From Cycas panzhihuaensis (lineage: Eukaryota > Cycadophyta), in contig CM041465.1 of NCBI GenBank assembly GCA_023213395.1, forward strand, positions 243,233,741-243,297,740: a stretch of DNA of 64,000 bases, read 5' to 3'. The translations under genes and the position numbers were made by a program. Positions 32,680 to 42,488 of this stretch are shown here, piece after piece. The first letter of the stretch is position 1; each line of letters opens with the position of its first letter. A model generated the notes under the pieces. That model saw only the letters and a list, made by a program, of their open reading frames with translations, was not told where the DNA came from and ran no database searches.

Positions 32680-33132
32680 AATTCCCTTCACCAATGCTAA
32701 GCCCTATTGGAATTACAAATAGTGTTGCTTCAATCAATAGATAGTGGATCATAGCCATAGGAGAAACTCAATATATAATATGTAATCACAGCCTATATTG
32801 AATATTTGAATTAAATATTCAAGGAGTTATTCAAATAGATGAAAAATTATAACAACCTATTGAAGGAATTAATAACATTTACTTGAAACTCCCAGGCTTG
32901 CTTGATTTTTTTTTGTTTGATATCCTATACATACTTAATCTTAAACAAAAATTACTCTCATTATCTAGACTTATCTCTCATGGATTTAATCTGAGTGTAA
33001 TTATAAATGACTAAACTCTCTAGGTCATTCACCCTCCAATTGATCCAGTGGTCTTGACTGGACATCTCACTAGTAAACTCTTTCAATTTAATGGGTCTCC
33101 ATCTTCTAAAGCCTACTATACCTAAAGCCCTT
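32680..33132 (+). pseudogene. Protease and pre-integrase start of K2
   Basis: Plus strand: IQGVIQIDEKL, YLKLPGLLDFFLFDILYILN, then LLSLSRLISHGF, the second half of Copia protease leading to pre-integrase. The catalytic end (CNHSLY region) is badly decayed. D2 interrupts at 33133-33137. Confidence 0.7.
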
Positions 33133-33137
33133 GTGTT

Positions 33138-33624
33138 TGTTAGAAAAAATATGGAGCCAAAGTGCTCTGATACCAAATGTTAGAAATAATAATAGCAAGA
33201 CTATGCTCTGATACCAAATGAAGGAATATAAACTAGCAGGAGAATAAGTCAGAACATATATCAAATAATCATAAACCAGTATTACATCAATACATCAATG
33301 TATCACCATTATAATAGCATAAATACATGAAAGCCTTATTGTTCAATCCATTGTAGCAATAATGAGCATTACAAATCTCCTCAAAGGTAGGTAGTGTCTA
33401 AAGACACCAGGGTTGTACACCCGTTAACATTTATAGTTTAGGGGAGGAGGGAAACTCCTCAACCCCTGAATTCAAATTAATAATAAAATAATGCAACTTA
33501 ACTCAAATGAAACTAACTCAACTTACCTTAACTTACCTTGACATGTTGAGCATCACATGTCTAAATTGAGGTGCACAATCTTGGTAGGTAAGAGGGAGTT
33601 GAGTGATGACATTACACTCCAACA
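33138..33624 (-). repeat. 3' LTR of D2
   Basis: 487 bp, pair of 38712-39198 and homologous to the D1 LTRs. The end that faces the PBS in the 5' copy carries two PBS-like motifs (GCTCTGATACCAAAT at 33165-33179 and 33207-33221). Confidence 0.9.
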
Positions 33625-33659
33625 TTCTCCCCCTTAATATCAGCACGAACACTTATATT

Positions 33660-34359
33660 TTTTCCTTGAACTTGTGGAATTGGTACTTGAAAAAAACTTT
33701 GAAATTCTAATCTTGATCTTTATCAACTCTTCTCACCCTTATAGTCACATATATCTCTTTATCATAGAATGATGTAGGAAGACTATAAGTAGATGAAACT
33801 TGATGCATATGTAGATGAATAGCTGTAGTTTGGACTTTGTTAACTGGAACATTAGGAAGGCTTTGAACTTGAACTTTTGTAATCTTTATACTTTGAATAA
33901 CTATCATATCATCAGGTGCATTCTTCGTTATATCATAAGATTCATCTTCATGATGCTCCCTCTCAAATGGAGGATCAAATCCTTGTGCAACAAGGTGGTC
34001 CTGCATTTGATCTGAATCCTCATAGTTGTTGTCGTCATGATCTATCTGTTCTGTTACCTGTCTCACATGCTCATCAAAAGTTTCATCAAATACATTGAGG
34101 GTATCTCCCCCATAAATAGAAATCAATAAATTCCAAGCAGACTTAGATGTTGTTAATTCAGAAACCAGTGGAAAAACATCATCACCATAAGGCAAAATAA
34201 TAAACCTAAAACTTCATTATCTTTTCTAAAATTTTCTTTAATGCTAAGGTCATATTCATGTTGTAAATACTTTAAAAGATCATGTTCAATAAAGTAAGTT
34301 TGCATGGTGTCATACCATAGTGAAAAGTTATGGCCATCGAAAATGGGGAATTGTGTCAT
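33660..34359 (-). pseudogene. Gag fusion of D2
   Basis: Same protein as D1 gag: TQFPIFDGHNFSLWYDTMQT at the start (34359), SAWNLLISIYGG, then the DETFDEHVRQVTEQIDHDD tail. A frameshift near 34190 splits it into two ORFs (34153-34359 and 33707-34195). The tail keeps a segment (SLPNVPVNKVQTTAIHLHMH) partly missing in D1. No zinc knuckle. Confidence 0.78.
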
Positions 34360-35620
34360 TTTGAAAGCAATGTAAGCAATAAAAAAATAATGATGTGTTT
34401 GAAAGCAAACTTAAAAAATATTTTTCACTTATGTAAAACTGAAATAAACTATTGAAAATGAAATATAAGGAGTTTTCAAAAATACCAATTTCTCAAATGA
34501 GTAAATGTAAATCTTCAATGTAAGAAAAACTTTCCCTTTTTGTATAAAAATAACTTTTCTTTGAGAAAGATATATATTGTCTTATGAACAAATGCTAGTT
34601 CAAAATAGCTTAAAATGCTTGTAGAAAGATCAAGTAGAAACCTTGAGTTAAACAATGAGATATAAACAGAATTTTCTTTAAAATTTTTGAAAGAAGATAA
34701 GCTTATTAGGATGTACGTATATGCTCAACTTTAATAGCTTGAAAACTATATTGAATAATGTCAGAATAACTTAAAATTCTATCAATATGTAGATTAATAA
34801 GGTATGAATCCAATGAAATAAACGGTTTTGAAAATGGGTACCAATAAATTACATTTTGAACGAGGCAAAGGTATAGGCCCCCTTATGGGGCCTAACAGGA
34901 GCAGGGTAGTCAAAATTACATAAAATTAATAATTAAATTTTAGAAAATGTTAAAAAATAGATCAAACATTATTTATGAGATTGTTCAATGTACTTTCAAT
35001 TGAAAATTTTTGAAAAATATATTTAAAAAGGTGTAAAAAATAGCAGATTTAAGGCAATAAGGTACCTCAACTTTGACTGATTTGAAATTTAGGAAGATAA
35101 TATCAAAATATATTAAAAAATATGTCAAAATGAAGAGAAATGAGTTAGATTCCCAACGAAGTTGACAGAATTGAAATCTGATAAAAAATGAGAAAGTTAT
35201 AGTGAAAAATGTAACAGGTATTTTTATGTAGAATGTTAGGAAACAGGCAAAAAATAACTAAATTCCTTATTTCAGCGATTAAAATATTAGTGAAGATGAA
35301 CTCAAAAAATTGAAGTAAGAAGTGGGTATTAAATTCTATACAATGTAGATCACTATAGAGGTAATTTGGGCAAAAACTAGTTTACCAGTAATAAATGACA
35401 GCCAGTTCTAAAAACGATGTTGTTAAAAATGCGAAAAAAGCTAAAATTTTGAAAGTCTAATGTTAAAATGGTCGAAACAGGGTCAAATTGGCACCAAATT
35501 GGTCATATGACCAGTCGAAATCGGTGTACAAAAAATTTTTGATCTATTGGGGTAGGTTTCGTCTGAAACTGATGAGCCAACGAGAAGTTATGGCCACGAA
35601 AGCACCAATAACACTATGAA
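34360..35620 (-). other. Conserved pre-gag block of D2
   Basis: Matches 17390-18431 of D1. Contains a near-perfect palindrome, GGCCCCCTTATGGGGCC, at 34877-34893. No protein frame. Confidence 0.6.
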
Positions 35621-35639
35621 AAATAAAATTTAAAAAAAA

Positions 35640-35775
35640 ATAAAGTTTAAAATTAAAAGAACTTCTTAAAAAATGGGCTTGAAGTGGGACTGAGCTGGGA
35701 TTGAACCCAAGATTAGTCAGAGACTAAAGACCTCCGATGCTAGGAGGGTGAACACGCTTGTCGAGAACAAAAGAT
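35640..35775 (-). other. tRNA-derived (SINE-like) segment in D2
   Basis: On the minus strand this stretch contains GGGTTCAATCCCAG, a good match to a Pol III B box / T arm. Before it lies a hairpin CCTCC-TAGCATC-GGAGG with a 7-base loop like an anticodon arm, and a further small hairpin (AGTCTCTGACT) lies between them. No clear A box or acceptor pairing was found, so it is not a working tRNA gene. It is most likely a tRNA-related SINE remnant. Absent from D1. Confidence 0.35.
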
Positions 35776-36363
35776 TATTAAAATTCTTAAAACCGAATTT
35801 TAAAAGAACATATAATAAATAAATACGATTATGAGTGCATTAAGGCGCAAACAACATAGCATTCAATGAACCGAGTATAATAATAACGCAATGCACAAAG
35901 CGGTAATAATGAATGAATACAAAGCCGTAATATATATAAACACACGTATGGCACAATAAATGAATACAAAGCCGTAATAATCAAATATGCAATATATAAA
36001 GGGCGCAATATATAAACGTAGAAAGCCGTAATAATGAACTGAACCGATATGTACACGGAAGAACTGAACTGAAATAACGGCAGTATATAAACGCATGCAA
36101 TGAATGAATATAACAGAAGCCAGATCGGCGCACGGAACGCTGATCGGCGGAAAAGGGCGATGGCCTTAAATGTGCGAATAATGATAATAATAATCCACGA
36201 TTGTGTGCAGATTGACCAAGACGGAACAGCCGTAAAAGAAGACGCACCGGGCTCACAGACTGAGGAAATGTACAGTGAGCTGTTCAACGGAATGACGTCG
36301 AAGGAGGAGTTGTTCCGGAGACCGAGCCAACGGCCAATGAGACGACGCAGACGGAGGAGCCTC

Positions 36364-36610
36364 TGAAAGCGCCGATAATAGCAACACGGAGGAGCCCCAC
36401 GGAGGAGACGAGACGGCCCTGCACAGAAGCCGAGATGGGACGGCAGAGACACAAGCCCACGGAGGAGACGGAGGAGCCTCTGAAAGCACCGATAATAGCA
36501 ACACGGAGGAGCCCCACGGAGGAGACGGGATAGCCCTACACAGAAGCCGAGACGAGACAGTAGAGACGCGAGCCCACGGAGGAGACAGAGGAGCCTCTGA
36601 AAGCACTAGA
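36364..36610. repeat. 117-bp tandem repeat in D2 cargo
   Basis: TGAAAGC(G/A)CCGATAATAGC starts at 36364 and 36481, and TGAAAGCACTAG at 36598, giving two full 117-bp units and a partial third. Within a unit GGAGGAG(A/C)C recurs. Confidence 0.85.
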
Positions 36611-36707
36611 GACAGAGGAATAAATAGGCGCGATTATACGGAACGAAAGCCTTGGCAAATGACACGTAATCCAACAAGACACAAGCGCACGCAGACCGAA
36701 CATAATG

Positions 36708-36840
36708 AGGGCAAGGAACGGCAACGGGAGGCCTTATGGCAGAACCACACGGAGGCGGCCTGCAAACGCAATGATGAGGAGGGCAAGGAACGACAACGGG
36801 AGGCCTTAACAGCCGATGGCAGAGCCACACTGAGACGGAA
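36708..36840. repeat. ~71-bp imperfect direct repeat in D2 cargo
   Basis: GAGGGCAAGGAACGGCAACG near 36708 recurs as GAGGGCAAGGAACGACAACG near 36779, both followed by GGAGGCCTTA. Confidence 0.75.
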
Positions 36841-36899
36841 ATGCACCCGCGCGTCGGGAGGGAGCCACTGAGGTGACGCAGGGCCAAAGGGATTTTTTT

Positions 36900-37152
36900 C
36901 TTCAATGTTGCAAAGAAGGTTTTTGTCCGTTTTGTATCAAATATTGACCGTTGCTCTGTGATAGACTATAATGGGGATCCTAATGTTCAAGCACTTCAGA
37001 CATATGGGATTAACTTTCAAGTCTTATGGATGCTTGGTGCATAATGATTAACAACAAATGATATAAATGTTGTGCATGAAGTGTACGGTGTGGAATTTGC
37101 TCGTGCCACTATTGTACGAGAAGTGAAGGGTGTATTTGAATGATACCAAATG
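36900..37152 (+). pseudogene. NRPA1-like: D2 cargo: RNA polymerase I largest-subunit fragment
   Basis: On the plus strand, opposite to D2, a single frame reads QTYGINFQVLW, then TTNDINVVHEVYGVEFARAT and IVREVKGVF, with two adjacent stops and one later stop. The pattern NDI..(V/M)(L/H).(T/V)YGVE.AR.TI.RE(V/I)..VF is the C-terminal region of the largest RNA polymerase subunits. The preceding G(V/I)NF...W block is specific for the Pol I subunit. About 80 residues are present. The left edge is a T-run at the border of the GC block. Confidence 0.68.
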
Positions 37153-37690
37153 GCTGAAGACACCACACCTTGGTTATAGATGGGCTCAACAAGAGTTTTG
37201 GTAATTGAAAATACTAATATCCTTTCTAAGAAATTAATAACTGATACACAATCTACAACCCAAAACAGGGGGCTGAAACCATTACAAGCTATGTTGATTT
37301 AGGATTGATAAGTAGGCATACCTTTGTATGGTTGAATTCTCCGTTGGCTACAGGCCAAAAACGTACCATTCAAGTTTGCGATGTACCTCTAGTTATGATA
37401 TAAGATAGAGCAGAAAATGTTTTTGCATTACCAGAAATGATAGCTATTGAATCTCAGAAAATGCAAGCTATAGATGAACTTCTCAAATGGTGGGATGCTA
37501 TTCATGCGTCTTACTTATCAATTCCAACACTCAAGAGAAGTTTTAGTGGGAGCAGGGCCAAAGGGTCACATAAGGAAAGAGACTTTTTCAAGAGCTAGAT
37601 AGAGATAGAGATGGTTTGGCAACACTTAGTGATGTTGAAGAAGCAACCAGAAGGAAAAAACTTCCTTTGTTCTTTGCTTCTGAATTCTTA
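37153..37690 (+). pseudogene. D2 cargo: second gene fragment, unidentified
   Basis: A plus-strand frame with few stops continues after the Pol I piece but is not Pol I: STRVLVIENTNILSKKLITD, SRHTFVWLNSPLATGQKR, ENVFALPEMIAIESQKMQAI, then ELLKWWDAIHASYLSIPTLK. It looks like genuine decayed protein. I do not recognise the family. Confidence 0.4.
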
Positions 37691-38696
37691 AGTTGTGCAA
37701 AGAGACATTGGCTTTCAAGATCTTTTGTTGGGATGAATTTTCTTCTGTAATAGCACTAAAAACAAATCTATATAAGTATAGAGCTTTCAATAGAATCTGT
37801 ATTCAGTATATGTCAAATAAGCTAGATTTTTGGAAATATATCTACGAAAAAATAGCCAAATTTGTAAGTATATCTAGGAAAATAACCAGATTATTAAGTG
37901 TATCTACAAAAGTGTATCAAATACATGAAATATATGTTTATATTTAAAAGGGAAGAACCAAATATTTCAAGGTTATGCAAAAATCAAAAAATTTTCAAAT
38001 ATACTCGAGCAAGATATATCAAAAAATATGTGTTTTAGAACTAAAAAATAACTGAAGAACTTGGAACACGCAGCTGTAGCTGTCTTGATCTTGTGTATAT
38101 CTTCTTCAAAAGGATGGATATGCTCCAAATACTGTAGATCTGATAAACAGTCTTGAAAATATAGTCAGAAATATAATGAAAAATATAGATTTGAAATGAA
38201 ATGTAGCGGAAAATGCTGAAAAAAAACTGATACAATAAGCAGATTTATAATAAAAATAACAGATCTGAAGTAACAAGTTGTAGATCTTTGAAGAAAACTT
38301 GATAACTTTTGTATGCAGCTAATGCTCTTTTGTAAATCTACAAAAAATATCAAATAAGTAGACAAATAACTTGTAAACTGTCAAAATATATGATAAATCT
38401 GCAGATCTGAAGACAAAATAACTTAAATATGAGAATAAAAAACTTGAATGTATATAAATTGCTACTGAAAATCCTGCATAGATCTGCACAAATCTGAAAA
38501 TAGATCTCAGTAATATTTGTTGAACCAGAAATATAACTCAATAATAATCAAAATCTGCTGAAATAATATATAAAGCTTGTTAAAAATTTTCAGAAAATAA
38601 ATCTAGTTAATATATATTGCTTGTAAAAAAATCTGTTGTAGAGTGCTAGTAGATCCTGTTACTCTTCTTCAAAGCTTCAGCAGGTCAGCAATCACC
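37691..38696 (-). other. AT-rich leader of D2
   Basis: From about 37930 to the PBS it is homologous to the D1 leader, including runs such as CAGCAGATTTTGATTATTA. Between 37691 and 37930 it consists of repeats of TATCTACGAAAA-type words without a D1 counterpart. Confidence 0.5.
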
Positions 38697-38709
38697 CGCT
38701 ATGATACCA
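38697..38709 (-). promoter_or_regulatory. Primer binding site of D2
   Basis: Minus strand TGGTATCATAGCG, a slightly mutated initiator Met tRNA PBS, two bases from the LTR. Two more exact motifs lie inside the LTR. Confidence 0.75.
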
Positions 38710-38711
38710 AA

Positions 38712-39198
38712 TGTTAGAAAAAATATGGAGCCAAAGTGCTCTGATACCAAATGTTAGAAATAATAATAGCAAGACTATGCTCTGATACCAAATGAAGGAA
38801 TATAAACTAGTAGGAGAACAGGTCAGAACATATATCAAATAATCATAAACCAGTATTACATCAATACATCAATGTATCACCATTACAATAGCATAAACAC
38901 ATGAAAGCCTTGTTGTTCAATCCATTGTAGCAATAATGAGCATTACAAATCTCCTCAAAGGTAGGCGGTGTCTAAAGACACCAGGGTTGTACACCCCTTA
39001 ACATTTATAGTTTGGGGGAGGAGGGAAACTCCTCAACCCCTGAATTCAAATTAATAATAAAATAATGAAACTTAACTCAAATGAAACTAACTCAACTTAC
39101 CTTAACTTACCTTGATATGTTGACCATCACATGTCTAAATTGAGGTGCACAATCCTGGTAGGTAAGAGGGAGTTGAGTGATGACATTATACTCCAATA
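38712..39198 (-). repeat. 5' LTR of D2
   Basis: 487 bp, nearly identical to 33138-33624. The final base pair toward 39198 reads TA instead of CA. GTGTT follows at 39199-39203. Confidence 0.9.
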
Positions 39199-39203
39199 GT
39201 GTT

Positions 39204-39719
39204 GATGAAGAATTTATATTTAGTGTCATCATAACCCACGTAACATTATTACCAAAAGATCTTTAGAATACTTTCATGGGCCATATTTACATCAATAGAC
39301 TTAAAGATATTTGTAACACTCTGCCAAGTCTTCTAAAGTTCTCCTCCAAGTCCTTCAAATATAAAGCTTATATCATGGCCAAATCTCATTAATAACCCAT
39401 TCCTAAAAGTCAACAGAAATTAAGCCATCCATTACAATTAGTACACTCTGATCTATGTGGACTAATACCTATTCCTTTATTAAAGGGAAAGTTATATTAT
39501 ATCTCTTTTATTAATGATTTCACTATGAAAGTATGGGTAGCTTTTCTATATAAGAAAGATGATGCCTTCTTGTATTCGAAAAATTCAAAACTCACACTGA
39601 AAAAGAGTCAGGTTATCAACTCAAATATCTTTGAATTGATAATGGTGGCAAATATACCTCACATGAGTTTGAAAGCTACCTCCAAGACAATGGCATTAAA
39701 TATCAAACAATAGTAGTTA
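39204..39719 (+). pseudogene. K2 integrase, first part
   Basis: Plus-strand reading gives LCGPIPIPLLKGKLYYISFI, FTMKVWVAFLYKKDDAF and then, in another frame, LRIDNGGKYTSHEFESYLQD. These are the D and DNGGE blocks of the Copia integrase core. Gypsy B cuts it after YQTIV; it resumes at 56333 with the PQ.NRVVEHMNR block. Confidence 0.85.
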
Positions 39720-39724
39720 GTACC

Positions 39725-42311
39725 TGTTTCCCGGCTTCCGGGAATGGATACGGAATCACCGACTCAGGTAAGTGCAGGTATGTTTCTCGCATTATCATCG
39801 CTTTCTTTTATTGGGTGTTTGCTTGCGTATCTGCATGTGTATGACTTTGTGGGCGACCTTGTAGTCGTCCACACTTATTTTAGCCTATGACGACTATAGC
39901 AGGGGCACACTCGCAGCGAGTGTGGCACCCTGTTGACCACATTACTTCCCACATCTGCCCTCCTCACTCTAGGATCCATTAGGTTTGTGCCACTTCTGCC
40001 CGTGTGATGACTCATCATCGTTTGGTCAATTTGCCACCCCGATCGAGCCTTACTTTTGCTCCCTTGGACCCGTTTGTTGGCATGTTTACCCTCGGGTAGG
40101 TGTTCTAGCTTCCCATTAGTCCTTTCAGTCATCTGCCTCACTGGGCGGTTGGTGGGCCCCATTTTTGGCTCCAGTGCGTCATTGAAATTTTCGCAGCACC
40201 ACCTAATATCCACTTCGATCGCAGAATTTGCGCAGATGACCTGCCCCTCATTGTTTTTAAAAATCTGCCGTGGCAATTTCGCATTTATTGCCAAACTGCC
40301 ACGTGGCTCGCACCTTGATTCTCTCCCAGCTGTACCATAATCGCTCGCTTTAGGGTTTTGTTTAAGTACTTAAACCATTTTTGACTCATTTTTGGGATCC
40401 TTTGTTTAGCTCACTTTTGGAATTGCTCTCTAAGGAAACAGCCTCCTGCTCTGCTCTTCTTTGTTGTCTGCTGCTGCAACTGGACCTGCACCCCTTCTAC
40501 AGTGCCCAGCTCTCCTTTGGCATGGCTGAGACATTCTCCCAGCCCCTCAAACGCCTTGGAGAGGGCCCCCTTGGAGTGCTTTCTAGTTGATCTTTGCTCA
40601 GGTAGTCCACAAGTGCCCCAAGTGCAGGTGTTTCCCATCACATCTCCGTAGCAGGGTCTCAAACCTGCTCTACTTCAGATCTGGGCTGATTTCTCAGCCC
40701 CTCTTCACTACTCCTTGGCTGAGGCAAACCCCTTGCCTCCCCTTTTTAGGTATTCCTTGTTTTATATTAGTTTTTCTTGTGATATTTATGCTTAAGCTTG
40801 TTTGCTCCTGCTTGTTTCTTGAGAGTTAGTTTCCCACCCTTTTGGTGGGTTGTTCTACTACTCTTTTGTGGCTCTTGCCTGCGTTTGATGCTCAAGGCAG
40901 TGGCGTTGGGGGATAGCATAGGTTTTAGAGAGGAGCTGGGTGGATTCCGTACCACCTTCCACGCCCCCTAAGCGGCTCTAAGCCCTCCAAAGCCTCCCTC
41001 TCGCCCTGTGCTGCCCTTGGCTTGCAAACAAGGGTTTGTAGGCCCTCTTTTGGCCGCCCAAACTAGCGCTATCACAAGTTGCAGCGCTGATTTGGGGCCT
41101 TTTGCTTAGGTTTGGGCAACACTCATAAGTCCCAACCGCTAGTCTTTATCTCACCTTCCTCCCAGCTGCCCGGTTTGCTCCTCATAGCATCCCGGTTAGT
41201 CGTGGGTTTTCTTGGGCCTCTCTTTGTCCCTTTGCTGCCATTTTCTAGCCCTTACTCTTGGCCTTGTCCTCGCTGCCTTGTGGCTCTTGAGGGGAGGTTA
41301 GGGCATCATTTGTGGGAGGTAGGCCACTCCGAGGCTTACCCAATCATTTACTCTCACCTTGGTCACTCTCTTTTGGTACTTTCATTATTGGATTAGCACT
41401 AATGCATGTATATTCAGATTCTCGTTTATGTTATTTAGGCATATATTATTAGAATTTTGTGTTGCATGTTAGTGTTCTTCCTTCGGGAAGGGAGAGACCG
41501 CTATTGCTTGCAGGTATTTGGAAGCGCGGAGAGCATCGCCCGTTGGCCTCGTTACCGGTAAGCACCTTTGCATGCCTTATATTTTTATGCTGTTTCATTT
41601 ATTAGTTGGCGCTCCCTTTCTTTCTTTGGTCTCACATTTGATTTTTCGGGGAAGGTAAGGAAGCCCCCTCTTTCGCCCGCCGCAACATCTTGCATCCAGT
41701 ACATCGCGTGGAGTGGTTTGGTGCTCCTCGAGAAGGCTTCCGTCATGCACGCCCTCGGCCCAGTTGCACGTCTCACTCCCTCTCGCTACCTCTTTTTTCC
41801 TTTTATTTCTCTCTTAGTAACTAGCACATTGAAAGATAAAAGGGAAAATTTGGTTTGGTATTTGTTGCATTTCATTTATCTTGTTACATGTATCTTTACT
41901 GTTTGTAGGAAAGATTGTAGGAGCCTTTTTTCCCCTACCTTTCCCTCTCTCTCCTTAACCACACAAGTCCTTTGCCTCCCGCATCACTTGTGTACCCGAT
42001 TAGGTTGTGTAGGCATACTCTTAGCCTATTTCCATCAGGTCATCTCTTTCCCCCTTCTAGCCACCCAAGGGTGGGAGAGTCCTGTCTCTAGGTCAACCTG
42101 GGTTTGCCTTACGCATCTTCACCCCTTGCTCGAAGCGGTGAAGGACCACCTAATAGTAGCCATACTCCATTGCAGATCTCAAACTCGTGCTTCGGTGCAC
42201 GGGGTGCTCTGCGTGATAGTTACTCCCCTTTTAGGTCCCACCTTCAATATTCTCATCACCCACTCACTCCACACCTACTAGTCAGGTAGTTATCCCGTAG
42301 ACGTGCGTCCA
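39725..42311 (+). repeat. 5' LTR of Gypsy B
   Basis: 2587 bp, starts TGTTTCCCGG and ends GCGTCCA. Contains an AGCGCT-flanked hairpin at 41059-41095 whose loop is inverted relative to the 3' LTR. ORFs inside (for example 41568-42281) are not kept intact in the other LTR. Confidence 0.93.
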
Positions 42312-42312
42312 C

Positions 42313-42331
42313 TGGCGACCATACTGGGGAC
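42313..42331 (+). promoter_or_regulatory. Primer binding site of Gypsy B
   Basis: TGGCGACCATACTGGGGAC, one base after the LTR; identical to that of A and two substitutions from C over the same stretch. tRNA-Arg-like by recollection of Ogre/Tat elements. Confidence 0.88.
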
Positions 42332-42488
42332 TGCCAGTAAGGGAGGGAGCTAGTTCCCGCTCTCTTCCGTCGATTTCGCTACCTTTTTATGGTCCTTTTT
42401 TACCTATTTCGATCTCTACGTTGGGCAGCCCCCAACGTGTGTGTTCTACCATTCCCTCTCCTTCCCTAACATTGTAGGTTGATCTTGC

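Larger units (their letters stand above)
35829..36890. other. D2 cargo: GC-rich segment
   Basis: CpG-rich block in the same relative place as the GC block of D1 but of different sequence. It contains internal tandem repeats (separate entries) and ends abruptly at GGGATTTTTTTC. Open frames occur on both strands because of composition. Source not recognised. Confidence 0.55.
33138..39198 (-). mobile_element. D2: second copy of the gag-only cargo element
   Basis: Minus-strand element flanked by GTGTT at 33133-33137 and 39199-39203. LTRs are 487 bp each. It has the same order as D1: PBS, AT-rich leader, cargo, conserved pre-gag block, gag, polypurine tract. Its cargo differs completely from that of D1. 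No pol enzyme is encoded. Confidence 0.9.

Noticed and set aside
36364-36610. CRISPR-like array
   Set aside because: Units are 117 bp and repeat end to end with no spacer structure; eukaryotic retroelement context.
36900-37152. Active host RNA polymerase I gene
   Set aside because: Only about 80 codons, with stops, inside a retroelement with perfect TSDs.
41568-42281. 237-codon ORF in the 5' LTR of Gypsy B
   Set aside because: The 3' LTR copy is interrupted after 156 codons, there is no domain, and A-family LTRs do not keep it. Chance ORF in a CT-rich LTR.
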